This document shows positions 28,621 to 37,192 of a stretch of 47,088 nucleotides of DNA, piece by piece. The stretch comes from Aurantimonas sp036252795. Lineage in GTDB: Bacteria; Pseudomonadota; Alphaproteobacteria; Rhizobiales; Rhizobiaceae. A model generated the notes under the pieces. That model searched no databases, had not been told where the DNA came from, and saw only the letters and a list, made by a program, of their open reading frames with translations. Location of the stretch: assembly GCA_036252795.1 (NCBI GenBank), contig DASYHY010000247.1:1-47088 (forward strand), written 5' to 3'. Every line of letters begins with the position of its first letter. Position 1 is the first letter of the stretch. The position numbers and the translations under genes were made by a program.

Positions 28621-29913
28621 ATGCGTATCGATGTGCTGAAACCTCTACGGCTCCGTATGGTTCGTTCCGCCGCGATGATTGCGCTGGCGGCTACGGCGGC
28701 CGGGTGCAGCTCGGGTGTGGCGCGATTCGACGACGGCTTCTACACGGGCGCGGTGCCCCAGGCAGGGATGACCCAGTCCGCTGCCGCGCAACCTTATCCG
28801 GGCACTGTCGACCAACTGAATACCGGCGCGATCGACCGCGGGATGCCGAATTACGGCAGCAATGGTGGGGCAGGGGTCCAGACCGCCGCGTCCGGCTATC
28901 CCCAGTCGCCGACCTATGGCGGTGGTGCCGCTGCGGCGCCCGTCCAGAGCCAGACCCTGCCGCCACCGCCGGCCCCCACTTATGGCGCTCCCCCGGCCGC
29001 TGCGACCATGGCTGCCGCGCCCGCTGGCGACAGCGGGACCGCCACGCGCGGGGCTCCGCCCTCCACCCTGCAGGACCAGGCTGCGCGGATCTCGACGCCG
29101 CAGCAGCGTCCGGCCAACGAGCAGCCCCCGTCGTCCAGCGGCGCGTCTCAGGCCGCCGGCGGCTCGGTGACCGTCAACTCCGGCGACACCCTGGCCGCGA
29201 TCGCGCGGCGCACCGGAACGTCGGTGGCGGCGCTCAAGCAGGCGAACGGGCTCACCGGCGACTCCATCCGCATCGGTCAATCGCTGACCGTGCCGGGTGC
29301 AGGCGCAGCGGCCCCGGCACAAGTTGCGAGCAACCAGACAGCCCCGGCGCCGGCCCAGACTCCGCCAGCCAGCGCGCCCGCCGCGCCGCCCGAGGCCCCC
29401 GTTCAGACGCCCACCGCCGATAAATCCAGCCGCCCCTCGGCGCAGGAAGCTGCGGCGCCCGCCGCCGCTGCGCCCAGCAGCACGGTCGCCCAGGAAGCGG
29501 AAAAGGAGGTGGCTGCCATCGCGCCGGACTCCACCGGGATCAGCCAGTTCCGCTGGCCGGTCCAGGGCCGCGTCGTCAACCGCTTCGGCGAGAAGGTGGG
29601 TTCGCGCCGCAATGACGGGCTGAACATCTCGGTGCCGCGCGGAACCTCCGTGAAGGCAGCGGAGAACGGCGTCGTCATCTATGCGGGGGACGGGCTCAAG
29701 GAATTCGGCAACACGGTCCTGGTGAAGCACGACAACGGCCTCGTCACCGTCTACGGACACGCCGATTCGCTCTCGGTGGAGCGCGGCGCCACCGTCAAGC
29801 GCGGCCAGGAAGTGGCGAAGTCCGGCATGAGCGGCGATACCGAAGTGCCGGTCCTGCACTTCGAGGTCCGCAAGGACTCCACGCCCGTCGATCCGACCAA
29901 GTTTCTCCAGTAA
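28621..29913 (+). CDS. NlpD-like LysM/LytM (M23) lipoprotein, probably non-catalytic
   Basis: This 430-residue envelope protein likely activates cell-wall amidases at division. The start at 28621 follows an AAGGGA site. A signal peptide ends in a lipobox, LAATAAGC with Cys29. A Pro/Ala-rich spacer follows, then one LysM repeat at about 183-228 (VNSGDTLAAIARRTGTSVAALKQANGL) and a LytM domain from about 310 (FRWPVQGRVVNRFG) to the end. The metal ligands are changed: the usual HxGxD reads NDGLN, and the HxH motif reads HFE. That matches the degenerate NlpD/EnvC class that regulates rather than cuts. The surE-pcm-nlpD order is conserved. Confidence 0.88.
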   Translation: MRIDVLKPLRLRMVRSAAMIALAATAAGCSSGVARFDDGFYTGAVPQAGMTQSAAAQPYPGTVDQLNTGAIDRGMPNYGSNGGAGVQTAASGYPQSPTYGGGAAAAPVQSQTLPPPPAPTYGAPPAAATMAAAPAGDSGTATRGAPPSTLQDQAARISTPQQRPANEQPPSSSGASQAAGGSVTVNSGDTLAAIARRTGTSVAALKQANGLTGDSIRIGQSLTVPGAGAAAPAQVASNQTAPAPAQTPPASAPAAPPEAPVQTPTADKSSRPSAQEAAAPAAAAPSSTVAQEAEKEVAAIAPDSTGISQFRWPVQGRVVNRFGEKVGSRRNDGLNISVPRGTSVKAAENGVVIYAGDGLKEFGNTVLVKHDNGLVTVYGHADSLSVERGATVKRGQEVAKSGMSGDTEVPVLHFEVRKDSTPVDPTKFLQ

Positions 29914-29932
29914 ACGCCGACCTCCAGGCGTT

Positions 29933-29969
29933 GGGCCCGGTCTTCCGCCGTCAGGCGAAGGCCGGGCCC
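29933..29969. terminator. Bidirectional terminator between nlpD-like and DUF815 genes
   Basis: A long inverted repeat (29933-29949 with 29954-29969; GGGCCCGG paired with CCGGGCCC plus an inner GCC/GGC, one wobble and one bulge) lies between two convergent genes. The T-run is minimal (TT), so efficiency is uncertain. Confidence 0.6.
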
Positions 29970-29976
29970 TTGACTG

Positions 29977-30861
29977 TCAGGCTGACGACGCCTCAAGGGT
30001 CCGCCCCAGACGTCCGGCGAGGTCCTGGACGAACTGGAAGGCGACACGTCCGGACCGACTGCCGCGGGTGGTCGACCACTCCAGCGCCTCGCGATGCACC
30101 TGCTCGCGATCGGCCTCGATACCGTAGGCGGCGAGATAGGCGTCGATCATCGCCAGATAATCGTCCTGGCTGCAGCGGTGGAAACCGAGCCACAGCCCGA
30201 ACCGATCCGAAAGCGACACCTTCTCCTCGACCGCCTCGGCCGGATTAATCGCCGTCGAGCGCTCGTTCTCGATCATGTCGCGCGGCAGGAGATGCCGGCG
30301 GTTCGACGTCGCGTAGAACAGCACGTTGCCGGGCCGGCCCTCGACGCCGCCCTCCAGCGCCGCCTTCAGCGACTTGTAGGAGGAGTCGCCCATGTCGAAG
30401 GATAGATCGTCGCAAAACAGCAGGAACCGGTAGGGCGCTTCGCGCACGAACCCCATCAGGCTCGGCAGGTCATCGATGTCCTCGCGGTGGATCTCGATCA
30501 GCTTGAGCGGTCGCGCGTCCTGCGGCAGCGAAGCATTGACCGCCGCGTGGGCCGCCTTGACCAGCGACGACTTGCCCATTCCCCGCGCGCCCCAGAGCAA
30601 GGCGTTGTTGGCCGGAAGCCGCCGGGCAAAGCGAGCGGTGTTCTCGAGGAGAATGTCGCGGGAGCGGTCGACCCCCTTCAGAAGCTCGATCGGCACGCGG
30701 TTGACCGAGCGGACAGGCGCGAGCCCGGCCGGCGGTTCGAAGACGAAGCAGTCGGCCGCGGCAAAATCCGGCACCGGCGCGGGCGGAGGGGCCAGGCGTT
30801 CCAAGCTCGCGGCGATACGGTCCATCGTCTCCCGCAACCGGGCGAAGTCTTCAGCATCCAT
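29977..30861 (-). CDS. DUF815 family AAA ATPase
   Basis: This 294-residue cytoplasmic P-loop ATPase belongs to a widely conserved family of unknown function. Walker A GARGMGKSS is at about 91-99, Walker B FLLFCDDLSF at about 146-155, and a sensor-like NVLFYATSNRRHLLPRDM follows. The family hallmark SLSDRFGLWLGFH is present. The start at 30861 (MDAEDFARLRETMDRI) is preferred over a longer frame that would run into the divergent yajC promoter region. It converges with the LytM gene. No specific role is asserted. Confidence 0.85.
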   Translation of the reverse strand: MDAEDFARLRETMDRIAASLERLAPPPAPVPDFAAADCFVFEPPAGLAPVRSVNRVPIELLKGVDRSRDILLENTARFARRLPANNALLWGARGMGKSSLVKAAHAAVNASLPQDARPLKLIEIHREDIDDLPSLMGFVREAPYRFLLFCDDLSFDMGDSSYKSLKAALEGGVEGRPGNVLFYATSNRRHLLPRDMIENERSTAINPAEAVEEKVSLSDRFGLWLGFHRCSQDDYLAMIDAYLAAYGIEADREQVHREALEWSTTRGSRSGRVAFQFVQDLAGRLGRTLEASSA

Positions 30862-30913
30862 GATGTCTCTGGCATGTCCCTGGGTGCCGGTCCCCCCGGG
30901 ACAGCACGCGTTG

Positions 30914-30941
30914 TTGCATTCGGGGCGACCGTTCGTATATT
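30914..30941 (+). promoter_or_regulatory. Candidate promoter of the yajC-secDF operon
   Basis: TTGCAT (30914-30919), a 16-base spacer and TATATT (30936-30941) lie 51 bases ahead of yajC, in the 131-base gap that also holds the DUF815 start on the other strand. The boxes are close to consensus. Confidence 0.55.
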
Positions 30942-30992
30942 CCGCGCACTCCGTAAAGGGCTTCCTGCCCCCGATTTCAAAGAGGTTTTCCG

Positions 30993-31334
30993 ATGTTCGT
31001 GTCCGAGGCATTCGCGCAGGGCGTCGCTCCCACCGGCGGTGGCAGCGATCTCCTGATCAGCGTGCTGCCGTTCGTTGCCGTCTTCGCCATCATGTATTTC
31101 CTCATCATCCGGCCGCAGCGGACGGCGATGAAGAAGCGCGAGGCGATGCTCAGCAACATCCGCCGCGGCGACACGGTCGTCACCGGAGGGGGCATCATCG
31201 CCAAGGTCACGAAGGTTCTGGATCACGGCGAACTCGAGGTGCAGATCTCGGAACAGGTGCGTGTGCGTGTGCTGCAGGCCATGGTCACCGACGTCCGGGT
31301 CAAGGGGGAGCCGGCCGCCGCCAACACTAAATAG
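30993..31334 (+). CDS. yajC: Preprotein translocase subunit YajC
   Basis: YajC is a small accessory of the SecDF-YajC complex. The 113-residue protein has one membrane helix at about 19-40 (LLISVLPFVAVFAIMYFLII) followed directly by the hallmark RPQRTAMKKREAMLSNIRRGDTVVTGGGI and a small cytoplasmic beta domain. It precedes secDF by 132 bases on the same strand. Confidence 0.96.
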   Translation: MFVSEAFAQGVAPTGGGSDLLISVLPFVAVFAIMYFLIIRPQRTAMKKREAMLSNIRRGDTVVTGGGIIAKVTKVLDHGELEVQISEQVRVRVLQAMVTDVRVKGEPAAANTK

Positions 31335-31466
31335 CCGTGATTGTTGAGAATACGGCGTCTTTGCCGTAGGCTCGACCCTATTCCGGCGCCAGTCCACGCC
31401 GACAGCCTGGACGGAACGCCCCTGACCGGCACCGCTGCGCGGACCCGTCGACCCGTTTGGATCCCT

Positions 31467-34031
31467 ATGCTGTATTTCTCGCCCTGGAAGAAGATTCTCG
31501 TCTTGCTGACGGTGGCCGTCGGTATTCTCTACGCGGCCCCCAACTTCTTTCCGCGGCAGATGCTCGAGCAGTTGCCCGGCTTCGTGCCCAAGCAGCAGGT
31601 GACGCTGGGTCTCGATCTCCAGGGCGGGTCATACATCCTGCTGGAGATCGACCGGGAGTCGCTGCAGGCTGAACGCGTCCAGACGCTGAGCGACGACGCA
31701 CGGCAGACGCTTCGGACCGCGCGGATCGGCTATGCGGGCCTGTCCGACGCGGGAACGACGGTGACCATCCGGCTTCGTGATCCCGCGGAAGCAGACGCGG
31801 CGATAGAGGCGCTCCAGCCTCTCGCAGAACCCTTGTCAGCCGGCATGCTGGGCGGCGGCGCCGTGTCGGAGGTCGCCCTGGCGCAGCCGCAGCCGGGCGT
31901 CATCACGCTGTCGCTGACCGACACCGGCCTCAACTACCGCATCTCGAATGCGGTGGCGCAGTCGATCGAGGTGGTGAGACGCCGCGTCGACGAACTCGGC
32001 ACGACCGAGCCGCTGATCCAACGCCAGGGCGCCGACCGCATCATGGTCCAGGTTCCCGGCCTGGAGGACCCGCAGCGCCTTAAGTCGCTGCTGAACCAGA
32101 CCGCCAAGCTGAGCTTTCGCCTCGTCGACCTGACGGAGTCGGCAGAAGAAGTGGCACGCGGCGCGCGGCCGCCGGCAGGCTCCGAACTCCTCTACACGAA
32201 CGACAATCCGCCGCAGCCGATCCTGGTGCAGCGGCAGGTGATGGTGTCGGGCGAGAACCTCACCGACGCCCAGGCTGGCTTCGACAGCCAGACCAACCAG
32301 CCGGTGGTCAACATCCGGTTCGACAGCCAGGGCGCACAGCGTTTCGGTTCCGTCACCCAGCAGAATGTCGGACGTCCGTTCGCCATCGTTCTCGACGCCG
32401 AAGTCCTTTCCGCTCCGAACATCCGGGAGCCGATCCTCGGCGGGCAGGCGCAGATCAGCGGCAACTTCACGGTGCAGACCGCGAACGACCTGTCGGTGCT
32501 GCTGCGGGCCGGCGCGCTGCCGGCCACGCTGAACATCATCGAGGAGCGCACGGTCGGGCCGGGCCTCGGCGCCGACTCGATCGCGGCAGGCGAGATCGCC
32601 GGCGTGATCGGCTCGATCCTGGTGCTCGCCTTCATGCTGGCCGCCTACGGCTTCCTCGGCGTGATGGCGAACGTCGCGCTGGTCGCCAACGTCCTGCTTC
32701 TCTTCGCGATCCTCACCGCCATCGGCGCGACCCTGACGCTGCCGGGCATTGCCGGTATCGTGCTGACGGTCGGCATGGCCGTCGACTCGAACGTGCTCAT
32801 CTTCGAGCGGATAAGGGACGAGCGCCGGCAGGGACGATCGGTCATCCAGTCCATCGACAGCGGCTTCCAGAAGGCGCTCGGGACCATCGTCGACGCCAAC
32901 ATCACGACCCTCATCGCCGCCGTCGTGCTGTTCTTCCTCGGATCGGGCCCGGTGCGCGGCTTCGCCGTGACGCTGGCGATCGGCATCATCACGACCGTCT
33001 TCACCGCGTTCACGCTGACGAGGCTGCTGGCTTCCGAGTGGGTCCGGCGGCGCCGGCCGAAGGAACTTCCCCGCGGCTACTTCCGCCTCGTTCCGGAGGT
33101 GACCAGCATCCGCTTCATGAAGGTGCGCCTTCAGGTCTTCGCGCTGTCGATCTTCCTCTGTCTCGCATCGCTGGTGACGCTGTTCTCCGTCGGGCTCAAT
33201 TTCGGCATCGACTTCACCGGCGGCACCGTCGTCGAGGTACAGTCGCGGTCGGGTCCGGCCGACATCGGCGATATCCGGCAGCGCCTGAACGAGGTCGGGC
33301 TGCAGGAAAGCCAGGTCCAGGAATTCGGATCCGATACCGAGGCCCTGATCCGGATCGGGACGCAGGCGGAGGGCGGCGACGCAGCACAGGCGGCGATGGT
33401 CCAGTCCGTGCAGCAGGCATTGGCGGCCGACTACGACTTCCGGCGAACCGAAGTGGTCGGGCCCACCGTCTCCGGAGAACTCGCCTGGGCAGCGATCACC
33501 GGCGTGCTCGCAGCCCTGTTCGCCATCCTGATCTATGTCTGGATCCGGTTCGAGTGGCAGTTTGCGATCGGTGCGATCATCGCGACCATCAACGACGTCA
33601 TCCTGACGCTCGGCTTCCTCGCCGTCACCCAGCTCGAGTTCAATCTCTCGACGGTCGCTGCGATCCTGACTATCGTCGGCTACTCGCTCAACGACACCGT
33701 CGTCATCTACGACCGGATCAGGGAGAACCTGCGGCGGTTCAAGAAGATGCCGATCGGTGAGCTGCTCGACCTGTCGGACAACGAGATGCTGGCGCGTACC
33801 GTCATGACGACGGTCACCACGCTGCTGGCCCTCGCCGCCCTGTTCGTCTTCGGCGGAGAGGTGATCCGCTCCTTCGTGGCGTCGATGCTGTTCGGCGTGG
33901 GCGTCGGGGCGCTCTCCACCATCTTCGTGGCCGCCCCGATCCTGATCTTCTTCAAGCTTCGTCCGGCCGACTTCGCGGCGGAGAAGGACGACGAGACCGC
34001 AGAGGCCCGGTCGGCCACAGGGAAAGCCTGA
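31467..34031 (+). CDS. secDF: Fused protein-export membrane protein SecDF
   Basis: SecDF uses the proton gradient to help pull preproteins through SecYEG. The 854-residue protein is a natural SecD-SecF fusion. SecD spans about 1-530: first helix, TLGLDLQGGSYILLEID, the large periplasmic P1 domain, then five helices including GIAGIVLTVGMAVDSNVLIFERIRDE. SecF begins near 538 (FRLVPEVTSIRFMKVRLQVFALS), with SVGLNFGIDFTGGTVVEVQ and SLNDTVVIYDRIRENLR. About 12 membrane helices are expected. The start at 31467 gives MLYFSPWKKILVLLTVAVG; upstream frame is not supported. The next gene follows after 7 bases. Confidence 0.95.
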   Translation: MLYFSPWKKILVLLTVAVGILYAAPNFFPRQMLEQLPGFVPKQQVTLGLDLQGGSYILLEIDRESLQAERVQTLSDDARQTLRTARIGYAGLSDAGTTVTIRLRDPAEADAAIEALQPLAEPLSAGMLGGGAVSEVALAQPQPGVITLSLTDTGLNYRISNAVAQSIEVVRRRVDELGTTEPLIQRQGADRIMVQVPGLEDPQRLKSLLNQTAKLSFRLVDLTESAEEVARGARPPAGSELLYTNDNPPQPILVQRQVMVSGENLTDAQAGFDSQTNQPVVNIRFDSQGAQRFGSVTQQNVGRPFAIVLDAEVLSAPNIREPILGGQAQISGNFTVQTANDLSVLLRAGALPATLNIIEERTVGPGLGADSIAAGEIAGVIGSILVLAFMLAAYGFLGVMANVALVANVLLLFAILTAIGATLTLPGIAGIVLTVGMAVDSNVLIFERIRDERRQGRSVIQSIDSGFQKALGTIVDANITTLIAAVVLFFLGSGPVRGFAVTLAIGIITTVFTAFTLTRLLASEWVRRRRPKELPRGYFRLVPEVTSIRFMKVRLQVFALSIFLCLASLVTLFSVGLNFGIDFTGGTVVEVQSRSGPADIGDIRQRLNEVGLQESQVQEFGSDTEALIRIGTQAEGGDAAQAAMVQSVQQALAADYDFRRTEVVGPTVSGELAWAAITGVLAALFAILIYVWIRFEWQFAIGAIIATINDVILTLGFLAVTQLEFNLSTVAAILTIVGYSLNDTVVIYDRIRENLRRFKKMPIGELLDLSDNEMLARTVMTTVTTLLALAALFVFGGEVIRSFVASMLFGVGVGALSTIFVAAPILIFFKLRPADFAAEKDDETAEARSATGKA

Positions 34032-34038
34032 AGGCGCC

Positions 34039-34428
34039 GTGGCCAAGGGAATCGAGATCCGTGCGGCGCATTTTCCCGGCCGGGCGCCCGTCGAGGCCTA
34101 TGGCAACGGCGGGTTCCGGTTCGCGGACATGTCGCACCGCGGCTCGATCCTCTGCCTGCCGAGTGGCATCTACGGCTGGGAGGCGAGTGCGGAGCAGCCC
34201 TTCCAGGGCGAGCGGCTGCTCAAGGTGTTCGAGGAGTCCGATGACATCCGATTCCTGCTGTTCGGCACCGGCCGCGAGATCAGGCGGCTACCGCCGGCGC
34301 TCGCCGACCGGCTGCGCCAGGCGGGCATCTCCTGCGATCCGATGTCGACCGGTGCGGCTGTCCGCACGTTCAACATCATGCTGTCGGAAGGTCGTCCCGT
34401 GGCAGCGGCACTCGTTGCGGTCGACTGA
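34039..34428 (+). CDS. Mth938-like (DUF498) protein, NDUFAF3 homologue
   Basis: This 129-residue protein starts with GTG seven bases after secDF. It contains the Mth938 pattern FRFADMSHRGSILCLPSGIYGWEA and LLFGTGREIRRLPPALADRLRQAGI, then STGAAVRTFNIMLSEGRPVAAAL at the end. The mitochondrial relative NDUFAF3 is an assembly factor of respiratory complex I. The bacterial role is not established. The next gene resembles another complex I assembly factor family, which makes a joint role worth testing. Confidence 0.85.
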   Translation: MAKGIEIRAAHFPGRAPVEAYGNGGFRFADMSHRGSILCLPSGIYGWEASAEQPFQGERLLKVFEESDDIRFLLFGTGREIRRLPPALADRLRQAGISCDPMSTGAAVRTFNIMLSEGRPVAAALVAVD

Positions 34429-34464
34429 GGCCCGCAGCGCGAGCACTGCAGGAAGTGAGGCAGC

Positions 34465-35298
34465 ATGAATGCCGACACCGCCGAGTGCCTGCGTCTGGTG
34501 GAACTGCACGACCGCGACCGCGCCCTGTCGCTGGCTTTCGCGCCGGCCGAGGCGAGGGGAGATCTCGCCGCCCTCTATGCCTTCAATTACGAAGTGGCTC
34601 GCGTCCGGGAACAGATCAGTCAGCCGCTGCCCGGCGAGATCCGGCTGCAATGGTGGCGGGACACGATCAACGACGCAGCACAGGGAGAGTCGGGCGCGAA
34701 CCCGGTAGCGGCGGCCCTGCTCGCGACCATCGAGCGCCACGACTTGCCGCGCGACGCGTTCGATCGGCTCATCGAAGCCCGGATCTTCGATCTCTACGAC
34801 GACCCAATGCCGTCGCGCCAGGCCTTCGAAGCCTATGCCGGAGAGACGGCGTCCGCCCTGATCATGCTGGCGGGGATGGTGCTGTCGCGGGCTGACGCGC
34901 CGGGTGTGGCGGAGGCGGCGGGACATGCAGGCGTCGCCCAACTCGTCGCGGGAACGTTGCTGCTCCTGCCGGCGCACAGGGCTCGGAATCAAGTGTTCCT
35001 TCCCGCCGATCTTCTGGAAGCTGCTGGCTGCCGGCCCGAGGATCTGCTGCTCGGCGAGAGGGAGCCCGCCTCCCGCGCCATCGCGGCCATGGTGGCCTTC
35101 GGCCGCGATCATCTCGGCAGCTTCCAGCGCCACGCCGACGCGATTCCGCGGCCCGTCCGGCCTGCCTTCCTGCCCGCCATTCTCGCTGGTCGTTATCTCC
35201 ATCGGGTGGAGGCGGCGGGAGCATCGGCGCTCGATCGTCCGGTCGAGATGGGCGCGCTGCGGAAGACCTTCGCCTACTGGCGTTGGATGCGTCGCTAG
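34465..35298 (+). CDS. Squalene/phytoene synthase-like protein, NDUFAF6 type
   Basis: This 277-residue protein has the fold of squalene/phytoene synthases but seems to lack their chemistry. The first Asp-rich site is replaced (YEVARVREQIS instead of a DxxxD motif) and the second reads AQLVAGTLLLLPAHRARNQVFLP without aspartates. The RLQWWRDTI and VFLPADLL segments still mark the superfamily. Such degenerate members include human NDUFAF6, a complex I assembly factor. It lies 36 bases after the NDUFAF3-like gene in the secDF operon. No carotenoid or hopanoid genes occur here. A role in complex I assembly is inferred, not shown. Confidence 0.82.
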   Translation: MNADTAECLRLVELHDRDRALSLAFAPAEARGDLAALYAFNYEVARVREQISQPLPGEIRLQWWRDTINDAAQGESGANPVAAALLATIERHDLPRDAFDRLIEARIFDLYDDPMPSRQAFEAYAGETASALIMLAGMVLSRADAPGVAEAAGHAGVAQLVAGTLLLLPAHRARNQVFLPADLLEAAGCRPEDLLLGEREPASRAIAAMVAFGRDHLGSFQRHADAIPRPVRPAFLPAILAGRYLHRVEAAGASALDRPVEMGALRKTFAYWRWMRR

Positions 35299-35356
35299 CG
35301 ACGGGTAGGGTGCGTATGTCCGTAAGCGCCTCCCGGAGAAGGACAGGTCCTTCATC

Positions 35357-37156
35357 ATGACGAGCGATTCCGCCTACACCGCGCACATCCGGCGCGGGGC
35401 GGCTGCCCTGGCGCGCGGCGCCGGGACAGCGGCAGCGCGCTTTCCGGTGACGACCCTTCTCGTGGCGGTGGTCGCGGCATTGTCCAACCTCGCCGTGCGC
35501 GATCTGTTCATCCCGAACGAGGCCGACTTCCCCTGGCTCGTCGCGGCGCTCTACGGCGCGGCAGCGAGCGCCGTCGTGGTGACGCTCGCCGGCGAGGCAC
35601 GCGGGGCCGCGACGCGCGTGCGGCATGGCGGCGCCCTCGTCGCGGCAACCGTCATCGGCATCGCGATCTGGTTCGGCCCGCTTCTCGGCGTCTATCCGCC
35701 GCCCCTGATCGCCGCGGTGACGCTCGCGGTGCCCCTGGCGCCGTTCGTGGGCCGCGGCGACGGCATGCGCTTCTGGACCTATACGCTCTGGACGGATGTC
35801 GGCGTCGTCCTCGCCTTCCTGTCGGTGCTGCTGTTCACGCTGGGTCTGTCGGCGATTCTGGAGATGATCCGTTTCCTGTTCGCCGTCGGGCTCTCGAGCG
35901 ATTCCTACGAGCACATCTTCGTCACGGCCTTCACCCTGATCGGGCCGCTCTTCGCGCTGGGGCGGGTGCCGGCGAGTTTCGATGAGGCGGTGCCGGGGCC
36001 GGAGGATCGGCTCGTCGCGGGCGTGCGGATCATGCTGGGCTGGATCGCGGCCCCGCTTGCCCTCGTGACGGCGCTCGTCCTCCACCTCTACGCCATCAAG
36101 ATCCTCATGACCGGCGTTCTGCCGGCCAACGAGATCGGCTGGATCGTCACCTTCTTCGCGCTGCTCGTGCTGACGCTGCGGATCGCCATCGCGCCCTTCC
36201 TCGACGAGACGACCCTGCCGATCCGACTGTTCGGCCGAAGCTATCTGGCGATCCTCATCGTCCCGCTGCTGCTTCTGGCGAGCGCCGCGGCGGTGCGGAT
36301 CGCAGCCGAGGGCGTGACCTTGCCGCGCTACTATCTGGCGCTCGGCGTCTTGGCTTCCGGTGTCGTCGCGGGGCTACAGGTCTCGAAGTGGCTGCGCGGC
36401 GACATCCGTGTCATGGCGGGAATTCCCCTGCTGCTGCTGGCCCTGTCGTCGTTCGGGCCCTGGGGCGCCGCCAGCACCGTCGGGCGCAGCCAGACGGGAC
36501 TGATCATGGCGGAAGCGACGGCTTCGGGCGGGACGATTCTTGCCGAGGCGGATCGCAGCCCGTCTGCGGCGCGCCGCCTGCGATCCCGGCTCCTGGCTCT
36601 CGACGAGGCCGGACAGATCGACCGCGTCCTGCCTTATCTCGAACCCGATCTGCGGGAGCGCGTCGCGGGCGCCGCGGGTGAAGGCTCTGGCGCATCCGGC
36701 CTCGACATTCTGATGGCCGGGCTCGGCCTTTCGCGGCCCTCGGCGCTCCAGGTCGTCCGCAGCTTCACGGCAGGACAAGTCGCCATCGTGGAGACCGACG
36801 GCTTCGATCGTGCGACCACCGAAATCTCGGTCGTTCCTGCAGGCGAGGCTGCCATTGCTGCTCCCGTCGATCAGGAGCGGTATCCGGTCGTGGCGCTGGA
36901 TGGCGCCGATCTGGTGGTGCGGATCGGCGCCGTGGAGGATCGATTCGACCTCGCGGCGGCGATCCGGCAGATCCCGGAGGCCACCTTCACGGCGGATCCG
37001 GAACAGCTGCGGCCGCCGGTGCTCGAGCTCGAAGGGGCGGGCGACCGCCGAATCCGGGTGGTGCTGCGGCAACTGGTCCAGGACGGCGGGACCGATTCCA
37101 TCAGCGCCGCGACGCTGTCGCTCCATTTTCGTGCCGCCGACTGGGGCGCCGACTAG
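35357..37156 (+). CDS. DUF4153 domain membrane protein
   Basis: This 599-residue protein has a large membrane part (about 30-380) with roughly ten hydrophobic helices, for example FPVTTLLVAVVAALSNLAV, TLWTDVGVVLAFLSVLLFTLGLSAIL and ILIVPLLLLASAAAVRIA, and a soluble C-terminal part of about 200 residues. The pattern is that of DUF4153 proteins, which have no established function. It lies 58 bases after the NDUFAF6-like gene and may be the last gene of that run. A ribosome-binding site GGAGAAGG precedes the ATG. It converges with trmFO. Confidence 0.8.
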   Translation: MTSDSAYTAHIRRGAAALARGAGTAAARFPVTTLLVAVVAALSNLAVRDLFIPNEADFPWLVAALYGAAASAVVVTLAGEARGAATRVRHGGALVAATVIGIAIWFGPLLGVYPPPLIAAVTLAVPLAPFVGRGDGMRFWTYTLWTDVGVVLAFLSVLLFTLGLSAILEMIRFLFAVGLSSDSYEHIFVTAFTLIGPLFALGRVPASFDEAVPGPEDRLVAGVRIMLGWIAAPLALVTALVLHLYAIKILMTGVLPANEIGWIVTFFALLVLTLRIAIAPFLDETTLPIRLFGRSYLAILIVPLLLLASAAAVRIAAEGVTLPRYYLALGVLASGVVAGLQVSKWLRGDIRVMAGIPLLLLALSSFGPWGAASTVGRSQTGLIMAEATASGGTILAEADRSPSAARRLRSRLLALDEAGQIDRVLPYLEPDLRERVAGAAGEGSGASGLDILMAGLGLSRPSALQVVRSFTAGQVAIVETDGFDRATTEISVVPAGEAAIAAPVDQERYPVVALDGADLVVRIGAVEDRFDLAAAIRQIPEATFTADPEQLRPPVLELEGAGDRRIRVVLRQLVQDGGTDSISAATLSLHFRAADWGAD

Positions 37157-37157
37157 A

Positions 37158-37189
37158 TCAGCCGTCCCTCGACCGCTTTCGACGGCTGA
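37158..37189. terminator. Inverted repeat between DUF4153 and trmFO genes
   Basis: A perfect 9-bp inverted repeat (TCAGCCGTC with GACGGCTGA) encloses a 14-base loop in the 36-base gap between convergent genes. No T-run is present on either strand, so termination is a guess from position. Confidence 0.4.
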
Positions 37190-37192
37190 CGA

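Noticed and set aside
31836..34046. Long antisense open frame (736 codons) over secDF
   Set aside because: Highly charged, repeat-free shadow of a membrane-protein gene; no start context or motifs.
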